Source of the DNA: Thereva unica
Lineage: Eukaryota; Arthropoda; Insecta; Diptera; Therevidae
NCBI GenBank assembly: GCA_949987705.1
Contig: OX465281.1
Span: 222,427,978 to 222,491,977, forward strand
Reading direction: 5' to 3'
DNA length: 64,000 nt
The position numbers and the translations under genes are program-made. Positions 46,381-57,950 of the stretch are shown here, in pieces. Position 1 is the first letter of the stretch. Each line of letters opens with the position of its first letter. Below the pieces are notes generated by a model. The model worked only from the letters and a program-made list of their open reading frames with translations, searched no databases and was not told where the DNA came from.

Positions 46381-46385
46381 CACTG

Positions 46386-46725
46386 GCGAAAGTAAGGATC
46401 CAAAATGTTGTAACAGAGGAGTTCGAAGTACGACAAGGACTTAGACAAGATGATGAATTTGCCCCTATGCTTTTCAACCTGCCCCTAGAATGGGTGATAA
46501 AGAATCAGTCCAGAGAAATGCATCAATAGATACCCAGTCGGTACAATTACTTGGATATACGGATGCAGCAAAAGAAGCTTATGTCGAATTAAAAGAGGCG
46601 GCAAAGGACTTAGGCCTGAAGATAAACGAAGAAAAAACGAAGGTGATGCAACAATCCAGAGCAGGAAGATTTAGAATGGAAAGAAATATAACCATCGATA
46701 TGACAAAAGAAGTTGCACCGTGAAC
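46386..46725 (+). pseudogene. RTE-type reverse transcriptase fragment
   Basis: Plus-strand pieces: VTEEFEVRQGLRQDDEFAPM and LFNLPLEWVIKNQS (46410-46515), then after a frameshift LGYTDAAKEAYVELKEAAKD and LKINEEKTKVM (46547-46650). This is the GLRQGD ... LALEKVIR to NEEKTKYM segment of an older RTE subfamily, like that at 2815-4045. It abuts the truncated 5' side of the LOA element. Confidence 0.75.
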
Positions 46726-46794
46726 GAGTATTGAAGTATAAAGCAAACAAAAAGAAATTCTTTATTCTGTAATAAAGTTTTTTTTTATATTTTG

Positions 46795-46962
46795 ATCCAA
46801 TCGCGGCTAGGTTGTGGCAGCTCCTTCCTACTTCTCTCCCTCTCTTTCTACTCTCTATCTTCCGGCTAGAGCTGCTGTTCGACTTTGAAAAAAATAGATT
46901 GTCGAACAGTACAAAGGGGCTTTCCTTAAGCCTCTATTCTATAACATAAAAAAAAAAATAAT
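46795..46962 (+). mobile_element. SINE 3' fragment
   Basis: Matches the 3' part of the SINE at 49973 (CGGCTAGGTTGTGGCAGCTC, CTCTATCTTCCGGCTAGAGC, TGTCGAACAGTACAAAGGGG, then a poly(A) run at 46949-46959). The tRNA-like head is missing. Confidence 0.8.
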
Positions 46963-46989
46963 ATAAAGTTTAAGAAACCCCAAAAAATT

Positions 46990-47400
46990 TGCTTTGTGCC
47001 GTTATGATTTGAACAAAGAGCTTATCCCTGGCAATGATGTAACTGCACTTCTGTGTTCGCTAGCGCATATTTTTGGCGACACTTTTTAGACGGGATCATA
47101 CTCCAACAGGACAATGCTCCATGTCATAAATCAGAGACTACAATGCGCTTGTTTTATGACAATAAAATTGACTTATTGGAATGGCCTGCACAGCCTTCAG
47201 ACCTGAACTCTACTGAACAGCTTTGGGCCATTCTGAAGTATAGGGTACAGCATAGCATAGCATAACAATAAAAACCGCGCTGGTGCGGGAATGGGTTGCC
47301 TTTATTATTGCCGAATGTGCCAAACTTGTACTTGCAGCATGGATAAAAGAATTACTGCTCTTATCAAATCGAAGGGCGGACCATCCAAATATTAATACTA
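46990..47400 (+). pseudogene. Tc1/mariner transposase C-terminal fragment
   Basis: Frame 47053-47265 reads LQQDNAPCHKSETT, FYDNKIDLLEWPAQ, then SDLNSTEQLWAILKYRV. The D of QQDNAP and the E of STEQLW are 34 residues apart, the DD34E spacing of Tc1-type transposases. After a frameshift the C-terminus RITALIKSKGGPSKY (47350-47393) follows. The N-terminal DNA-binding part and first catalytic D are missing. Downstream words near 47480 (GGGATGCCTAATACTTGTC) may be part of the terminal repeat. Confidence 0.85.
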
Positions 47401-47499
47401 TTTTATATTTTTTCACAATAAGTATTTTAGTAAATATTTATATTTTCAACTATAATCGAAATTTGCAGTAAATTATGGGATGCCTAATACTTGTCTTTG

Positions 47500-49972
47500 G
47501 CCCTTATCATATCAACTGATTCATCCGAATTAATAAAAGATTATTATTTGTATATGTAATCAAATCCGAAATAAAGTAAAAAAACGATCACCTAAAAACA
47601 ATGATTGCATTCAAAAACATAAGCGAGATGAATTTAACAAGGATTCTCGACACAAAGATTAGGTAGTATAGTCTATTGGCGATGGTGGAACGTTTCTACT
47701 AATTGAAATTGGACAACCTGAGTGCAAAACAATTGGAATTTATACTAAAGTGTGACTGGAACGATTATTGCACATACAGATCAATAAATACTTATGACAA
47801 CTCCTCCTTATAAGATACTACTAAACAAAACTGACTGTGGAATGTGCATAATCAACAATTGCATTACAGCGAATAATTTCTCTCTGAAAGGCGGTACATA
47901 ATGATCCACTGAAGACGGATAGAGCTCTTCCATCAAGTTGTTTTCTTAAATCCACTGGAGATCACAGGACACATAAAACATTGAGGGTTCGGTAGATAAA
48001 AATCGAGAGTTTGTGATATATCACTATATCTTTGTAAGTCTAGATCGTATTTATTTATTTGCCTAGGATTAAGAGATATCGTAATAAATAATTCGAATTT
48101 TAGGTTTTTTGAATCTACGGAGCTGGGCTGCATTTACACAATATAAAAATATTTAAGAAAAGTGCTGTCACTTTGAGGACTTACAATTCAGTTTCGCTTT
48201 TATTCTAAGCCAACATGAAGATGTAATATGAATAACGAAACAAAAAGGGTCGACGAACGAATACACAAAAAAAAATTCATTCTAGAGCAAAAATAATACA
48301 CCTATGCATACCTATGTGGAAACCACATGTGTAAGTACATCTAACTACGTATGCATTTCTCAAAAGAACTCAGTGGAATGACACTTCTACGCATTGAAAC
48401 ATTAACGTGTTTCATAAGTATCTATAATAAAATAGCAAAACCGACATTCTGTGTGCACCTCTATATGACATCCATTAGCCCAATTTGTTCATTTTTGTGA
48501 AAGTCGTCGACACCAATTGTACCTAGCAGGTGACACTGTTCCAGCTTCATTAAGAAATTGAAGCTGGTCCGCATAGTCTAGACAAGTGCAATGGTTGTAA
48601 CAAAACCACCCTCTTGTAGTGGCCAGGGACTGTCTGGTCCCAGAAACTCTATTAATCTCATTTAGATGAAAAGTTAATTGGTAGTGCTTCTAGAGAAGGT
48701 TCTCCTTTTTGAAAGATTTTCCACAAGAACTCTGCAGCAAACCCAGGTAATTTTGCAACATTGAGGGTAATAGCATGGTTAGAGTGTAAGTAGGGAAGGA
48801 GTGTGTATTTTAGTGTCCTAGTACTTCTATGCACCTAGGTAGAGAGATTTTTTTGGTTTTCCATGTCACAAGAATAATTAATGTCCTGCAGCCTGCAGCA
48901 ATATGTTACGAGTAAGGAAAGACCATGTTCTGTGTAGCAGATGGTTTTGGGCTGATCCTGTAAAATTTTTAAATTGAAACTAAGTACAGCATTCAAGGTT
49001 TATAAATTTGTAAGTGAATTTGCGGTACTTAACATTTGCTCTTCGAAATTTTTGAAAAATTTTGCATATTTATTAAGCTTCTCTTACTTTAATATTAAGG
49101 GCTTATTAATTTACTTTTTGAAGTGAAACTTCCTTGCTCTCGTTCTGAGGATTTTGAATTAATTTGCTCAAGTACGAGTGAATTCAGAAAACTGAAACGA
49201 AAACAAGGACAGGTGTACGAAACGGAAGTTGCCTTCTCACTCATTTACATTACATTAAGTGATGCCATATAAACAAATTCTACCAAACCAGCAGGAAAAT
49301 ATTTACAATTTATTTAAATTTGTACATAGATGGCGCAGGCATCGTTAAAGTAAATCTGAGGAGTCGGTTATTTAAAAAATTAAGATTGTGTATGAACTAT
49401 TAAAGATAAAGTTTTTGTAAAGCCAATTAAATGTTTTTGATTTTTGTCAATTAATACTAAAAGTGTTTTTGGTAATATATATTTGAGTACATATGTAATA
49501 AATTGAGTATTGTCATCTCGTGGGCTCACAATTACATTAGGGAATAATAATTTCGAACTGTCATATCGACAGCTAGTTAGCTACAAAGTGTTACAATTAA
49601 AGTGTGACATTAGAGATCATTTTTGAAAAATATTTTTAAAGTAAATTTTGAATATCACATTTAACTTGTATTTGAAGGTGATCCGCTGTCACATTTAGTG
49701 GTTTTCTTTGGCTTACAAACAGGATTGTTTTCTATTTGGACAAGTGATATTTGCTCAGTGATAATGGATCGCAAAATTCCTTACATCTATGTATTATCTC
49801 CAGTTATCATATGATAAATTTTGAATTGTATTTAAACAATGTATATTGCCAGAATTGAGATTATGGCCGTGTTCCATAATAACAACCAGCATACTAACCA
49901 CTGAAAAAGGGTAAATTTAAGTGCTTACGCTGCGAATAACAGCAGTGTACATGAAAGTGTTACAACTATTAT
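47500..49972. other. Long intergenic stretch
   Basis: No gene, coding remnant or bounded repeat was supported. Short inverted words near 48532-48570 (CAGCTTCATT and AATTGAAGCTG) form a possible small hairpin. Confidence 0.35.
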
Positions 49973-50455
49973 GGGCCTCGGTAGTCTAGTGGTAAGGCGA
50001 CTGACTACTATCCCCAGAGGTCCCGGGTTCGATTCCCGGCGGTGCCACGGTCCTAGCCTTTCCCAATTTCCCGCCTACATAACTTTCCTTCTTTCTTCTT
50101 CCCTCTTTGCATTCCTGATTCCTCCTGTCATAGCCTTCTCTAGTTCTCTTCCCCGCTCCACCAAGCGCATGTCATCGGTTGGTTGATGAGATTTCACTCG
50201 TTTCAGGAGGCATAACACTCCAGCGAGTTGTTCTCGATGCCCCGATGTCAGAGTCGCGAAATGGTTGGGAGTAGGTGAAATAAAAATACCGCAGCTAGGT
50301 TGTGACAGTTCTTTCCTTCACTTCTCTCTCTATCTTCCGACTAGAGCTGCTGTTCGACATTTCAAAAAAAAATAATAAAAAAAAAATACATGGTCGACAG
50401 TACAAAGGGGCCTTCCCTAAGTCTCTAGTGTGTCACATAAAAAAAAAAAAAAAAA
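49973..50455 (+). mobile_element. Full-length tRNA-derived SINE
   Basis: 483 bp with a tRNA-like head: A box TAGTCTAGTGGT (49982-49993) and a perfect B box GGTTCGATTCC (50026-50036), giving an internal polymerase III promoter. The head can be read as a tRNA-like cloverleaf but the sequence continues uninterrupted into a long body and ends in a 16-17-base A run. Other copies: 18822-19293 and 26537-27003 (minus), 46795-46962 and 37074-37130 (fragments). The tRNA part is too altered to be a working tRNA gene. A partner LINE is not identified. Confidence 0.92.
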
Positions 50456-51027
50456 CTTGAAACTAGCTGAAGTTCCATTGGGCGATACGCATAAAATTTT
50501 CGCCAGAAATTCAAGCTTTAGCTACTTAAAAATAGATGGCTTTTTGCTTTTTATACAATGTACTGCACTGTACTGTACTATTCATTATACTATGATCTAT
50601 CAATTGAGTTAAAATATTATGGCTTCATTCATATTTTAGATTATAATGCAAGACACGAGCAAATGAAGAAAAAAAATACAATAATAAAGAACATATAGAC
50701 ATAAGTATGTACGCGATGTTTCGCTTCTGCCTTGTGTTCTTTAATACACAATAATTTTTTTTTACACATGCTGAATAATCAATGTCAAACCTTATTAGTC
50801 TCTAATAAATCTACACCAACCCATTTAATAATTGCCAACAGGAGAAAAAATATGGTGATATAGGAAAAAGAACCTAAAAGCGTTTTTGATTTTTGAATTT
50901 TGAATGGCGATTGGCTATTGTAGATTGATTGGGCTACATTTTATTACAAATGATGTCAACAATTGGAATGGATTCAAGTACCTACACCCTGTTGCAAATT
51001 TATAAATCCACTAAATTAACGGTTAAC
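50456..51027. other. AT-rich DNA, nothing recognised
   Basis: No gene or repeat supported between the SINE and the nested LINE complex. Confidence 0.4.
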
Positions 51028-51437
51028 ACAAGTTGTTCAACGTAGATCTTCTGCGGGAGAGCGTTAAAAAGCGGGAATTTGCTGGAAACCTACAACAAAT
51101 ATTAAACCAGCACAACGTTTCTGACGACACAAATATTGAAGAGCTGTGGAGTAGAACAAAGGGCGCAATATTGACGGCTGCGGAAACGAGCATCGGTTAT
51201 GTCCAAAGAAACCAGCAACACTGGATCTCGGACACAACCTGGCAAAAAATAGAACGCAGGAGAGCCCTAAAGAATAAAGTAAACTCTACAAGCGACCCTG
51301 AAAGACGTAACTAACTGGAAAGGGAATACTCCCAATTACACCGGGAGGTAAAGAGAAGTGTCCGGCGTGATAAAAGGCAGCAGATAAATGAGCTCGCAGA
51401 AAAAGCGGAAAACGCGGCAAACACAGGCAACAGTAAC

Positions 51438-52767
51438 GTGCTGTACCAAATTACTAAACAGCTCACGGGAAAGCACTCTACTAAAAAGCATGCCGTTAAG
51501 AGTGCGGATGGAAGGCTGCTGTGCAGCGACGAGGAGCAGCTCCAAAGATGGAGAGATTACTTCTTCGCCGCCCTGAATGGTTCATTTACACAGGAACCTC
51601 AGGAAACCAGCAACAATGCACAGCCAATTCGAATCACCACCCAGGCCCCATCCAAGACGGAAATAGTAATCGCAATTCATGCGATGGTCAATGGTAAAGC
51701 AGCTGGGAAAGATGGCATCCCGCCAGAATTGTTGAAAGCCGACTCAAGCCTCACAGCAGATGCGCTTCAGCCAATCCTACAAATAGCATGGAACACCTGT
51801 ACCTTTCCGGAGGATTGGACGGAAGGTATCATAGTCAAAATACCAAAAAAGGGGGACCTAACAATATGCGACAACTGGAGAGGCTTCTATTTACTATCTA
51901 CTGTGGGCAAAATTTTGTCCCATATATTACTATCTAGGATAAGTGAGGCAGTAGACCGAACGCTTAGGACGCAGCAGGCCGGATTCAGGAAGGGCCGCTC
52001 ATGTATTGATCATATCAACACCTTACGAATAATAGTGGAACAGTCCACTGAATTCCGATCCCCCCTTTACCTTGCTTTCGTAGATTATGAGAAAGCGTTC
52101 GACTCGGTTAATAGGAGCTTTATATTGCAGGCACTACGGCGACGTGGACTGCCTGATAAAATAATAGAATTGATAAAAGCCCTATATAACAATTCCAAAT
52201 GCAGAGTACTCCATAATGGAAAATTATCCGACAGCTTCGAGGTGAGCTCAGGAGTACGACAAGGATGCCTACTCTCGCCTTTACTATTTCGTATAGTAAT
52301 AAATGACATCCTTGTCGGCGCTCTAGATAGTAGAACAGGCGGCATACAATGGGGTTTGTTAGACCGCCTTAAGGATCTCGACTACGCAGATGATATCTGT
52401 TTGCTGGCCCACAGACACCAGGACCTCAAAAACATGATTAACAATTTGGCAACAGAAAGTAGTCCAACAGGCGTAAGGCTAAATCCAACTAAAACTAAAG
52501 AAATGAGGATAAATGCAAACACCATTGAACGGACTGCGCTGAATAACCGTGACGTGGAACTGGTCGATAAATTCTGCTACCTCGGTAGTATTATTACCGA
52601 AAATGGCGGTGCAGAAGAAGATGTCAGTTCCAGAATAAATAAAGCACGAGGCGCATATGCATGCCTGTTCCACATATGGAGATCAACAGAGATCTCAACT
52701 AACACCAAATTGCGGCTGTTCAACTCCAACGTGAAGGCAGTACTTTTGTACGGTTGCGAAACATGGA
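51438..52767 (+). pseudogene. RTE reverse transcriptase, interrupted
   Basis: Frame beginning within the RT domain; GKAAGKDGIPPELLK, AFVDYEKAFDSVNRSF, SGVRQGCLLSPLLF and YADDICLL are all present. It is about 443 codons until the insert at 52768, after which the frame reads foreign sequence up to 52928. The C-terminal coding parts continue at 53346-53488 and 56459-56700 (RRRKWNWVGHTLRR and GRPRTTWRR). Confidence 0.88.
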
Positions 52768-53342
52768 GGCCCAGTTTCATGGGCACGGATATATCCACGG
52801 ATAATAAATATCTTGGATATTCTGTCGGATATTTGGTGTGTTTCATCGACCGGGATAAATTATGCCTCCATATTCGAAAGTCTATGTTATTTTCGGACAT
52901 AGAATTCGAACATAGAGTCAGTTGTTAATTGTTTTTCGATATCAGGTAAGGAAGTTGGCATTTGATTTTATTTTCTGTAAAAGTGGAAAAGTTCGTTGCG
53001 TCAAATATGAAGTATTGTAAAAAAATTTAAATCCAAACATATCACCGTGAGTGTTTTTAACGTCAACCATAATTTTCAAAAACTCAACTCAACTCAAAAC
53101 TGATTTATTCAATGGTTCTAATGTCATTTAATTATTTTCAAAAATAAATTGAAACTGTTTGTTTTTAACGTCAAACATAATTTTCGAAATTTCGAACATA
53201 GCATACTAAATGAGGCTACCGTTCAGCGGATATTTTTACGACCAACGCAACCCAGTCGTATTTATATCCGACTGAGATATATCCAGGTTGGTGAAATGAA
53301 TATATTCGGTCTTATTATTATCCGGGTCGATGAAACCGGCCC
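52768..53342. mobile_element. 575-bp inverted-repeat insert with 3-bp TSD
   Basis: Ends GGCCCAGTTTCATGGGCACG and (reverse complement) GGGCCGGTTTCATCGACCCG are imperfect inverted repeats of about 24 bases. Flanked by GGA on both sides (52765-52767 and 53343-53345). The sibling RTE copies at 8.3, 23.4 and 53.9 kb read straight through this point (ACATGGAAAGTC), confirming the insert. The interior carries two direct copies of GTTTTTAACGTCAA and is noncoding. A 3-bp duplication suggests a PIF/Harbinger-type source, but the GGA target is not the usual TWA. Confidence 0.85.
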
Positions 53343-53511
53343 GGAAAGTCACCCAATTCATCACAGGGCGCCTACAAGTCTTCATCAACAGATGCCTTCG
53401 TCGTATCCTAAAAATCCGCTGGCAAGATAGAATTTCAAACGAAGAACTATGGCGCCGTGCCGGCCAAGAAAGGATAGACGACCAAATCTTCTTCTTCTTC
53501 TTTGTGCCCCT

Positions 53512-54740
53512 TTAATCCCTCATGGGACATAGGGCGGAAACAGTTGCCCTCCAGCGGACTCTGTTTTGCGCGACAGCTCTCAGCTCTGACCAGGATCTCC
53601 CAGTTGTTGCGGCCTCTGCTAGTAGGGTCCTCCTCCACGTTGTTCTAGGTCTTCCAACTCGACGGGATCCTTGCGGGTTCCAGTCAAGGGCCTGTTTGGC
53701 TAGGTTTTCGTTATCGCGTCGCAAGGTGTGGCCAACCCAATTCCATTTCCTTCGCCTGATTTGGTCGTCTATCCTTTCTTGGCCGGCACGGCGCCATAGC
53801 TCTTCATTTGAAATTCTATCTGGCCAGCGGATTTTTAGGATACGACGCAGGCATCTGTTGATGAAGACTTGTAGGCGCCCTGTGATGAATTGGGTGACTT
53901 TCCATGTTTCGCAACCGTACAAAAGAACTGCCTTAACGTTGGAGTTGAACAGCCGCAATTTGGTGTTAGTTGAGATCTCCGTTGATCTCCATATGCGGAA
54001 CAGGCATGCATATGCGCCTCGTGCTTTATTTATTCTGGAACTGACGTCTTCTTCTGTACCGCCATTTTCGGTAATAATGCTACCGAGGTAGCAGAATTTA
54101 TCTACCAGTTCCACGTCACGGTTATTCAGCGCAGTTCGTTCAAGTGTGTTTGCATTTATCCGCATTTCTTTGGTTTTGTTCGGATTCAGCCTTAAGCCTG
54201 CTAGACTACTTTCTGTTGCCAAACTGTTTAACATGTTTTTTAGCTCCTGATGTCTGTGGGCCAGCAAACAGATATCATCCGCGTAGTCGAGGTCCTTAAG
54301 GCGGTCTAGCAAACCCCATTGTATGCCGCCTGTTCTATTATCTAGAGCGTCGACAAGGATGTCATTTATTACTATAAGAAATAGTAATGGCGAAAGTAGA
54401 CATCCTTGTCGTACTCCTGAATTCACCTCGAAGCTGTCGGATAATTTTCCATTATGGAGAACTCTGCATTTGGAATTGTTGTAAAGGGCTTTCATCAATT
54501 CTATTATTTTATCAGGCAGTCCACGTCGCCGTAATGCCTGCCATATAAAGCTCCTATTAACCGAGTCGAACGCTTTCTCATAATCTACGAAAGCTAGGTA
54601 AAGGGGGGATCGGAATTCAGTAGACTGCTCCACTATGATTCTCAAGGTGTTAATATGGTCTATACATGAGCGGCCCTTCCTGAATCCGGCCTGCTGCCTT
54701 CTAAGCGTTCGGTCTACTGCCTCTCTTATCCTTGATAATA
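53512..54740 (-). pseudogene. RTE reverse transcriptase C-terminal part of the nested copy
   Basis: Frame from ILSRIREAVDRTLRRQQAGF through AFVDYEKAFDSV, GVRQGCLLSPLLF, YADDICLL to the C-terminal ALCPMRD. It is opened upstream by MITE sequence rather than by its own start. The RT part between the MITE and the deletion is at 54991-55212. Confidence 0.88.
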
Positions 54741-54990
54741 TGTGCCCATAATTATGAAAGTGGTCTAAGTCATATATTTCTTGTTTGAAGATATTTAATG
54801 AATTGCATTTGACACACTGAATGAATTCCATATAATGTTGAAATTACAACCACTATCTAATGGTTCATTTTTGACAATTTCGTAAAAATTACATTGAATA
54901 CATTTAGTTTAAACTAATGTGGTATGAAATAACTGATAAACTCATTTTTTTTAAATTTTGACTTAGACCACTTTCATAATTATGGGCACA
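54741..54990. mobile_element. 250-bp MITE with 32-bp perfect inverted ends
   Basis: Left end TGTGCCCATAATTATGAAAG continuing with TGGTCTAAGTCA matches the right end in reverse over 32 bases without mismatch. Flanked by TA (54739-54740 and 54991-54992). The interrupted RTE sequence is continuous at the same place in the copies at 24250 and 51935. It has no coding capacity. A TA target and long terminal repeats fit a Tc1/mariner-mobilised element. Confidence 0.92.
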
Positions 54991-55215
54991 TATAACGTGG
55001 GACAAGATTTTACCCACAGTAGATAATAGACAGATGCCTCTCCAGTTGTCGCATATTGTTAGGTCCCCCTTTTTGGGTATTTTGACTATGATACCTTCCG
55101 TCCAATCCTCCGGAAAGGTACAGGTGTTCCATGCTATTTCCAGGATTGGCTGAAGCGCATCTGCTATGAGGCTTGAATCGGCTTTCAACAATTCTGCCGG
55201 GATGCCATCCAAACG

Positions 55216-56158
55216 GCCAAACGGTTTGCTGGTTTAATATTTGCTGCAGGTTTCCAGCAAATTCTCGCTTTTTAGCGGTCTCCTGCAGAAGGTCAACGTT
55301 AAACCGTCTACGGTTTATAACATCGCGTTGAACGTTTCTGATTGCAGCGATTCTAAGGCGAATAGTTGCTACTACCAAATGGTGGTCGCTTCCAGTGTCC
55401 GCTCCCCTGAAGCTCCTGACATCCTCCAGAATGGTTCTCCATCTGCGGCTGACGGCCACGTGATCTATCTGATTTCTCGTTCTACCATCGGGTGATACCC
55501 AGGTCTCTTTGTGTATCTTCTTGTGGCAAAAGTAAGTTCCACCTACCATTAGTTGATGGGAACTACAAAAGTCAACGAAAAGCTCACCATTGTTATTGGT
55601 AACTTGGCTTAGACCTTGTTTTCCAATTGTTTGTTCAAGACCGGTGTTGTCGCGGCCGATTTGTGCGTTTAAGTCACCCATTAATACAATGATGTCTCCC
55701 CTTGGAATAGAGCGAAAAACCTCATTCAGTCGCATATAGAACTCGTCTTTGATGTCATCTTCTGCGTCTTCAGTTGGAGCATAGCATTGGACTACCGTAG
55801 TACTTCTTAGCCTGGTACGCAGGCGCACGGTAATAATCCTCTCAGAAACTGGTGACCAGCTAATGAGGCTGGACCTGGCTTCTTTGGTGAGTATTACGCC
55901 AACGCCACTCCTACGGCTTTCAGTTTCATTTCTCCCAGAATATAAGAAGGACTCACCATTTGGGCAGATATGTTCCCCCGCATCGGGCCATCTGGTCTCG
56001 CTAAGTCCCATGATCTTGATTTTATATCGATTCATCTCGTTGAGGACTTCATCCAGCCGTCCCTCAGCAAGCATTGTTCTCACATTCCATGATCCGATTC
56101 GTGTCCTTGTTCGAAAAGCAAAGGTCGTCGTCGTGTTGTCCATCCGGTTCCGAGGCAT
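55216..56158 (-). pseudogene. RTE endonuclease domain of the nested copy
   Basis: Open from the start codon at 56158 through SWNVRTM, SETRW, GDLNAQIG and SDHHLV to LNQQTV, then a deletion junction shifts the frame. The endonuclease residues are intact; the 590-base deletion removes the linker and RT start. Confidence 0.88.
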
Positions 56159-56738
56159 TGTTTGCCGATTCGTAGCAATGGTGTTTTTTATGGGAGCGGG
56201 TTGCTAACCCTCAGCCCAACCGACTTAAAACTCTGTTTTGTGGCGCAGAGAGCTCGCCATTCGCCCGTCTCCCGTTAGCTCCTTCCGAAGAAGTACCCCA
56301 GGGGGCACCGCGGGGAGGTGGGATTAGGACTTGCTAACAGGTCTGCTAGGTGTTTGTATGCAGTGGATCTTCTCGGATTTTTACAGTAGTGACAAATCGG
56401 GTGTCACCACCTTCCAAGGTCTTTGTTAGCCGTTCGCCCCCCCCAAGACGACCAAATCAGGCGAAGGAAATGGAATTGGGTTGGCCACACCTTGCGACGC
56501 GAAATCGAAAATCCAGCCAAACAGGCCCTTGACTGGAATCCGCAAGGATCCCGTCGAGTAGGACGACCTAGAACAACGTGGAGGAGAGCCCTACTAGCAG
56601 AAGCCGCAACAACTGGGAGATCCTGGTCGGAGCTGAGAGCTGTCGCGCAAAACAGAGTCCGCTGGAGGGCAACTGTTTCCGCCCTATGTCCCATGAGGGA
56701 TTAAAGGAGCGCAATGATGAATGATGATGACAAGTTGT

Positions 56739-57950
56739 ACTCCCTGTAAATTTAATCTAGTGTTTCATAATAAGATTTTCAAAAAGACCAAGAGGAAAAA
56801 GTTTAATAATGCCTCACCGACCTCAGTTCAAAAATGTTCAGTTCAATCCACATAAGTGGGTTCACCAGCTAAAGCCCAGTTCATGTGCAGTTCGTGCTTG
56901 AAATTGTTGTTGCTTTTTCACCAGAAGTCAAAAATACAACAACCCCTGGAATGACATTCCACTATTCCAGTTGATTACCCACTCTTTTGAGCCAGCTTTT
57001 AAGTTCAACTTCAGTTCGAATCCAGTTGGTTTGTTTATCCTCAGTTAAATATTGGAATATTATTTATTGAAATTGTTGGCGAGCTGAGGAGATTTTTGAT
57101 TGAACTGAGGAGATTTTAAAGTTCAGTTCGCCAATTGTGATTCCGAAGCTTAAAATGAGAGATATCATCCGATATCTGAACATGACGGATATAAAATCAT
57201 TCCTAGCACACTGAAATGCGCTTATGTAAAAGGTTTTTTCGAGTTTGGTTACCTAACATTGTTCTTTCAGCGCTAATTATCTCTGCATCCTCGGTTCCCT
57301 GTAATTTTACTTTTATCGGGTTCTGTATCTGATTCAAATCTGTTTGCATTTCTAGATCCTTTGTTCCTTAAATTTTTTAGGTACCACTTCAAAAATTTCA
57401 TTTTAAAATATGTACTTCATTCAATAATTAATAATTTTTATAATTTGTTGATGTGTTATTTTACGATTGAAAATTGTTTGAAGAAAAATTGATAGGTATA
57501 CCTTTTTTCCGACAAGAATGCAAAATAAAAAAGGTACAATATTATAATTTGTAAAAGGAGTTGGAGTCGACAAATTTTTTGATTATTTTTTCCAACGCCG
57601 ACGACTCCACTAACTAGAAAATTTCTTCCGACTCCGACTCCGCAGCCCTAGAATACCGGCAAAGATGAGATACAGATTGTTTAGATGCGACAAGGTCCAA
57701 TATGTTGATAGCAATGATCAACAAAGCAGGAATAAAGTATGACAGTTAAAAAAAATCCTTGGATATATCTAGAACAACTAGATCAAACTAACCAAAGCGA
57801 TTCGTACTTTGGTTAAGCCCGTCAATATAGCCATTTATCAAAGCCATACTGTAGTTCCTTAGTATTGGAGTTTCAATTTATTTCATAAGCTTTTTATTGA
57901 TTTCTGTTTTCATAGTTTGAAGTAATTCCTATTTTAAAACGTTTTTACTA
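56739..57950. other. Intergenic DNA, nothing recognised
   Basis: No gene supported. Words such as CAGTTCAGTTC and GAACTGAGGAGATTTT recur near 56830-57125 (CAGTTC-type variants) without forming a bounded repeat. Confidence 0.35.

Larger units (their letters stand above)
43372..46385 (-). mobile_element. LOA-type LINE, 5'-truncated
   Basis: About 3 kb of a non-LTR retrotransposon on the minus strand. Order from the 5' side: endonuclease-RT linker (PPWWSRELETLRKECRKEF), reverse transcriptase, thumb region, RNase H, and a C-terminal CCHC-like zinc motif (DFCRSCKN ... HLLCHCP near 43690-43620). An RNase H after the RT and the sequence style fit the LOA/I group. The endonuclease is missing, so it was 5'-truncated, and two frameshifts separate the reading frames. 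The 3' end is a TAACC pentamer run at 43372-43392. Confidence 0.88.
53489..56445 (-). mobile_element. RTE-type LINE inserted in a sibling copy
   Basis: Minus-strand copy inserted into the plus-strand copy at 51037. Flanked by AGACGACCAAATC (53476-53488 and 56446-56458). It has the family's 5' end and a GAA-repeat tail. Relative to 22999-26285 it lacks about 590 bases between 55212 and 55218 (from the endonuclease linker into the RT) and holds a 250-bp MITE at 54741-54990. Confidence 0.93.
51037..56729 (+). mobile_element. Truncated RTE-type LINE hosting nested insertions
   Basis: Plus-strand copy of the 23-kb family, 5'-truncated in the endonuclease-RT linker. Its pieces are 51037-52767, 53346-53488 and 56459-56729; without inserts about 2.1 kb. 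Flanked by ACAAGTTGT (51028-51036 and 56730-56738). The tail is an ATG-type repeat. The coding part shows one in-frame stop near 51312 and then an open RT frame 51438-52767 with AFVDYEKAFDSV and YADDICLL. It is interrupted by a 575-bp insert and then by a second RTE copy on the opposite strand. Confidence 0.92.

Noticed and set aside
49973..50050. tRNA gene
   Set aside because: A and B boxes are present but the sequence is the head of a 483-bp SINE repeated in the window, and the anticodon arm is not convincing.
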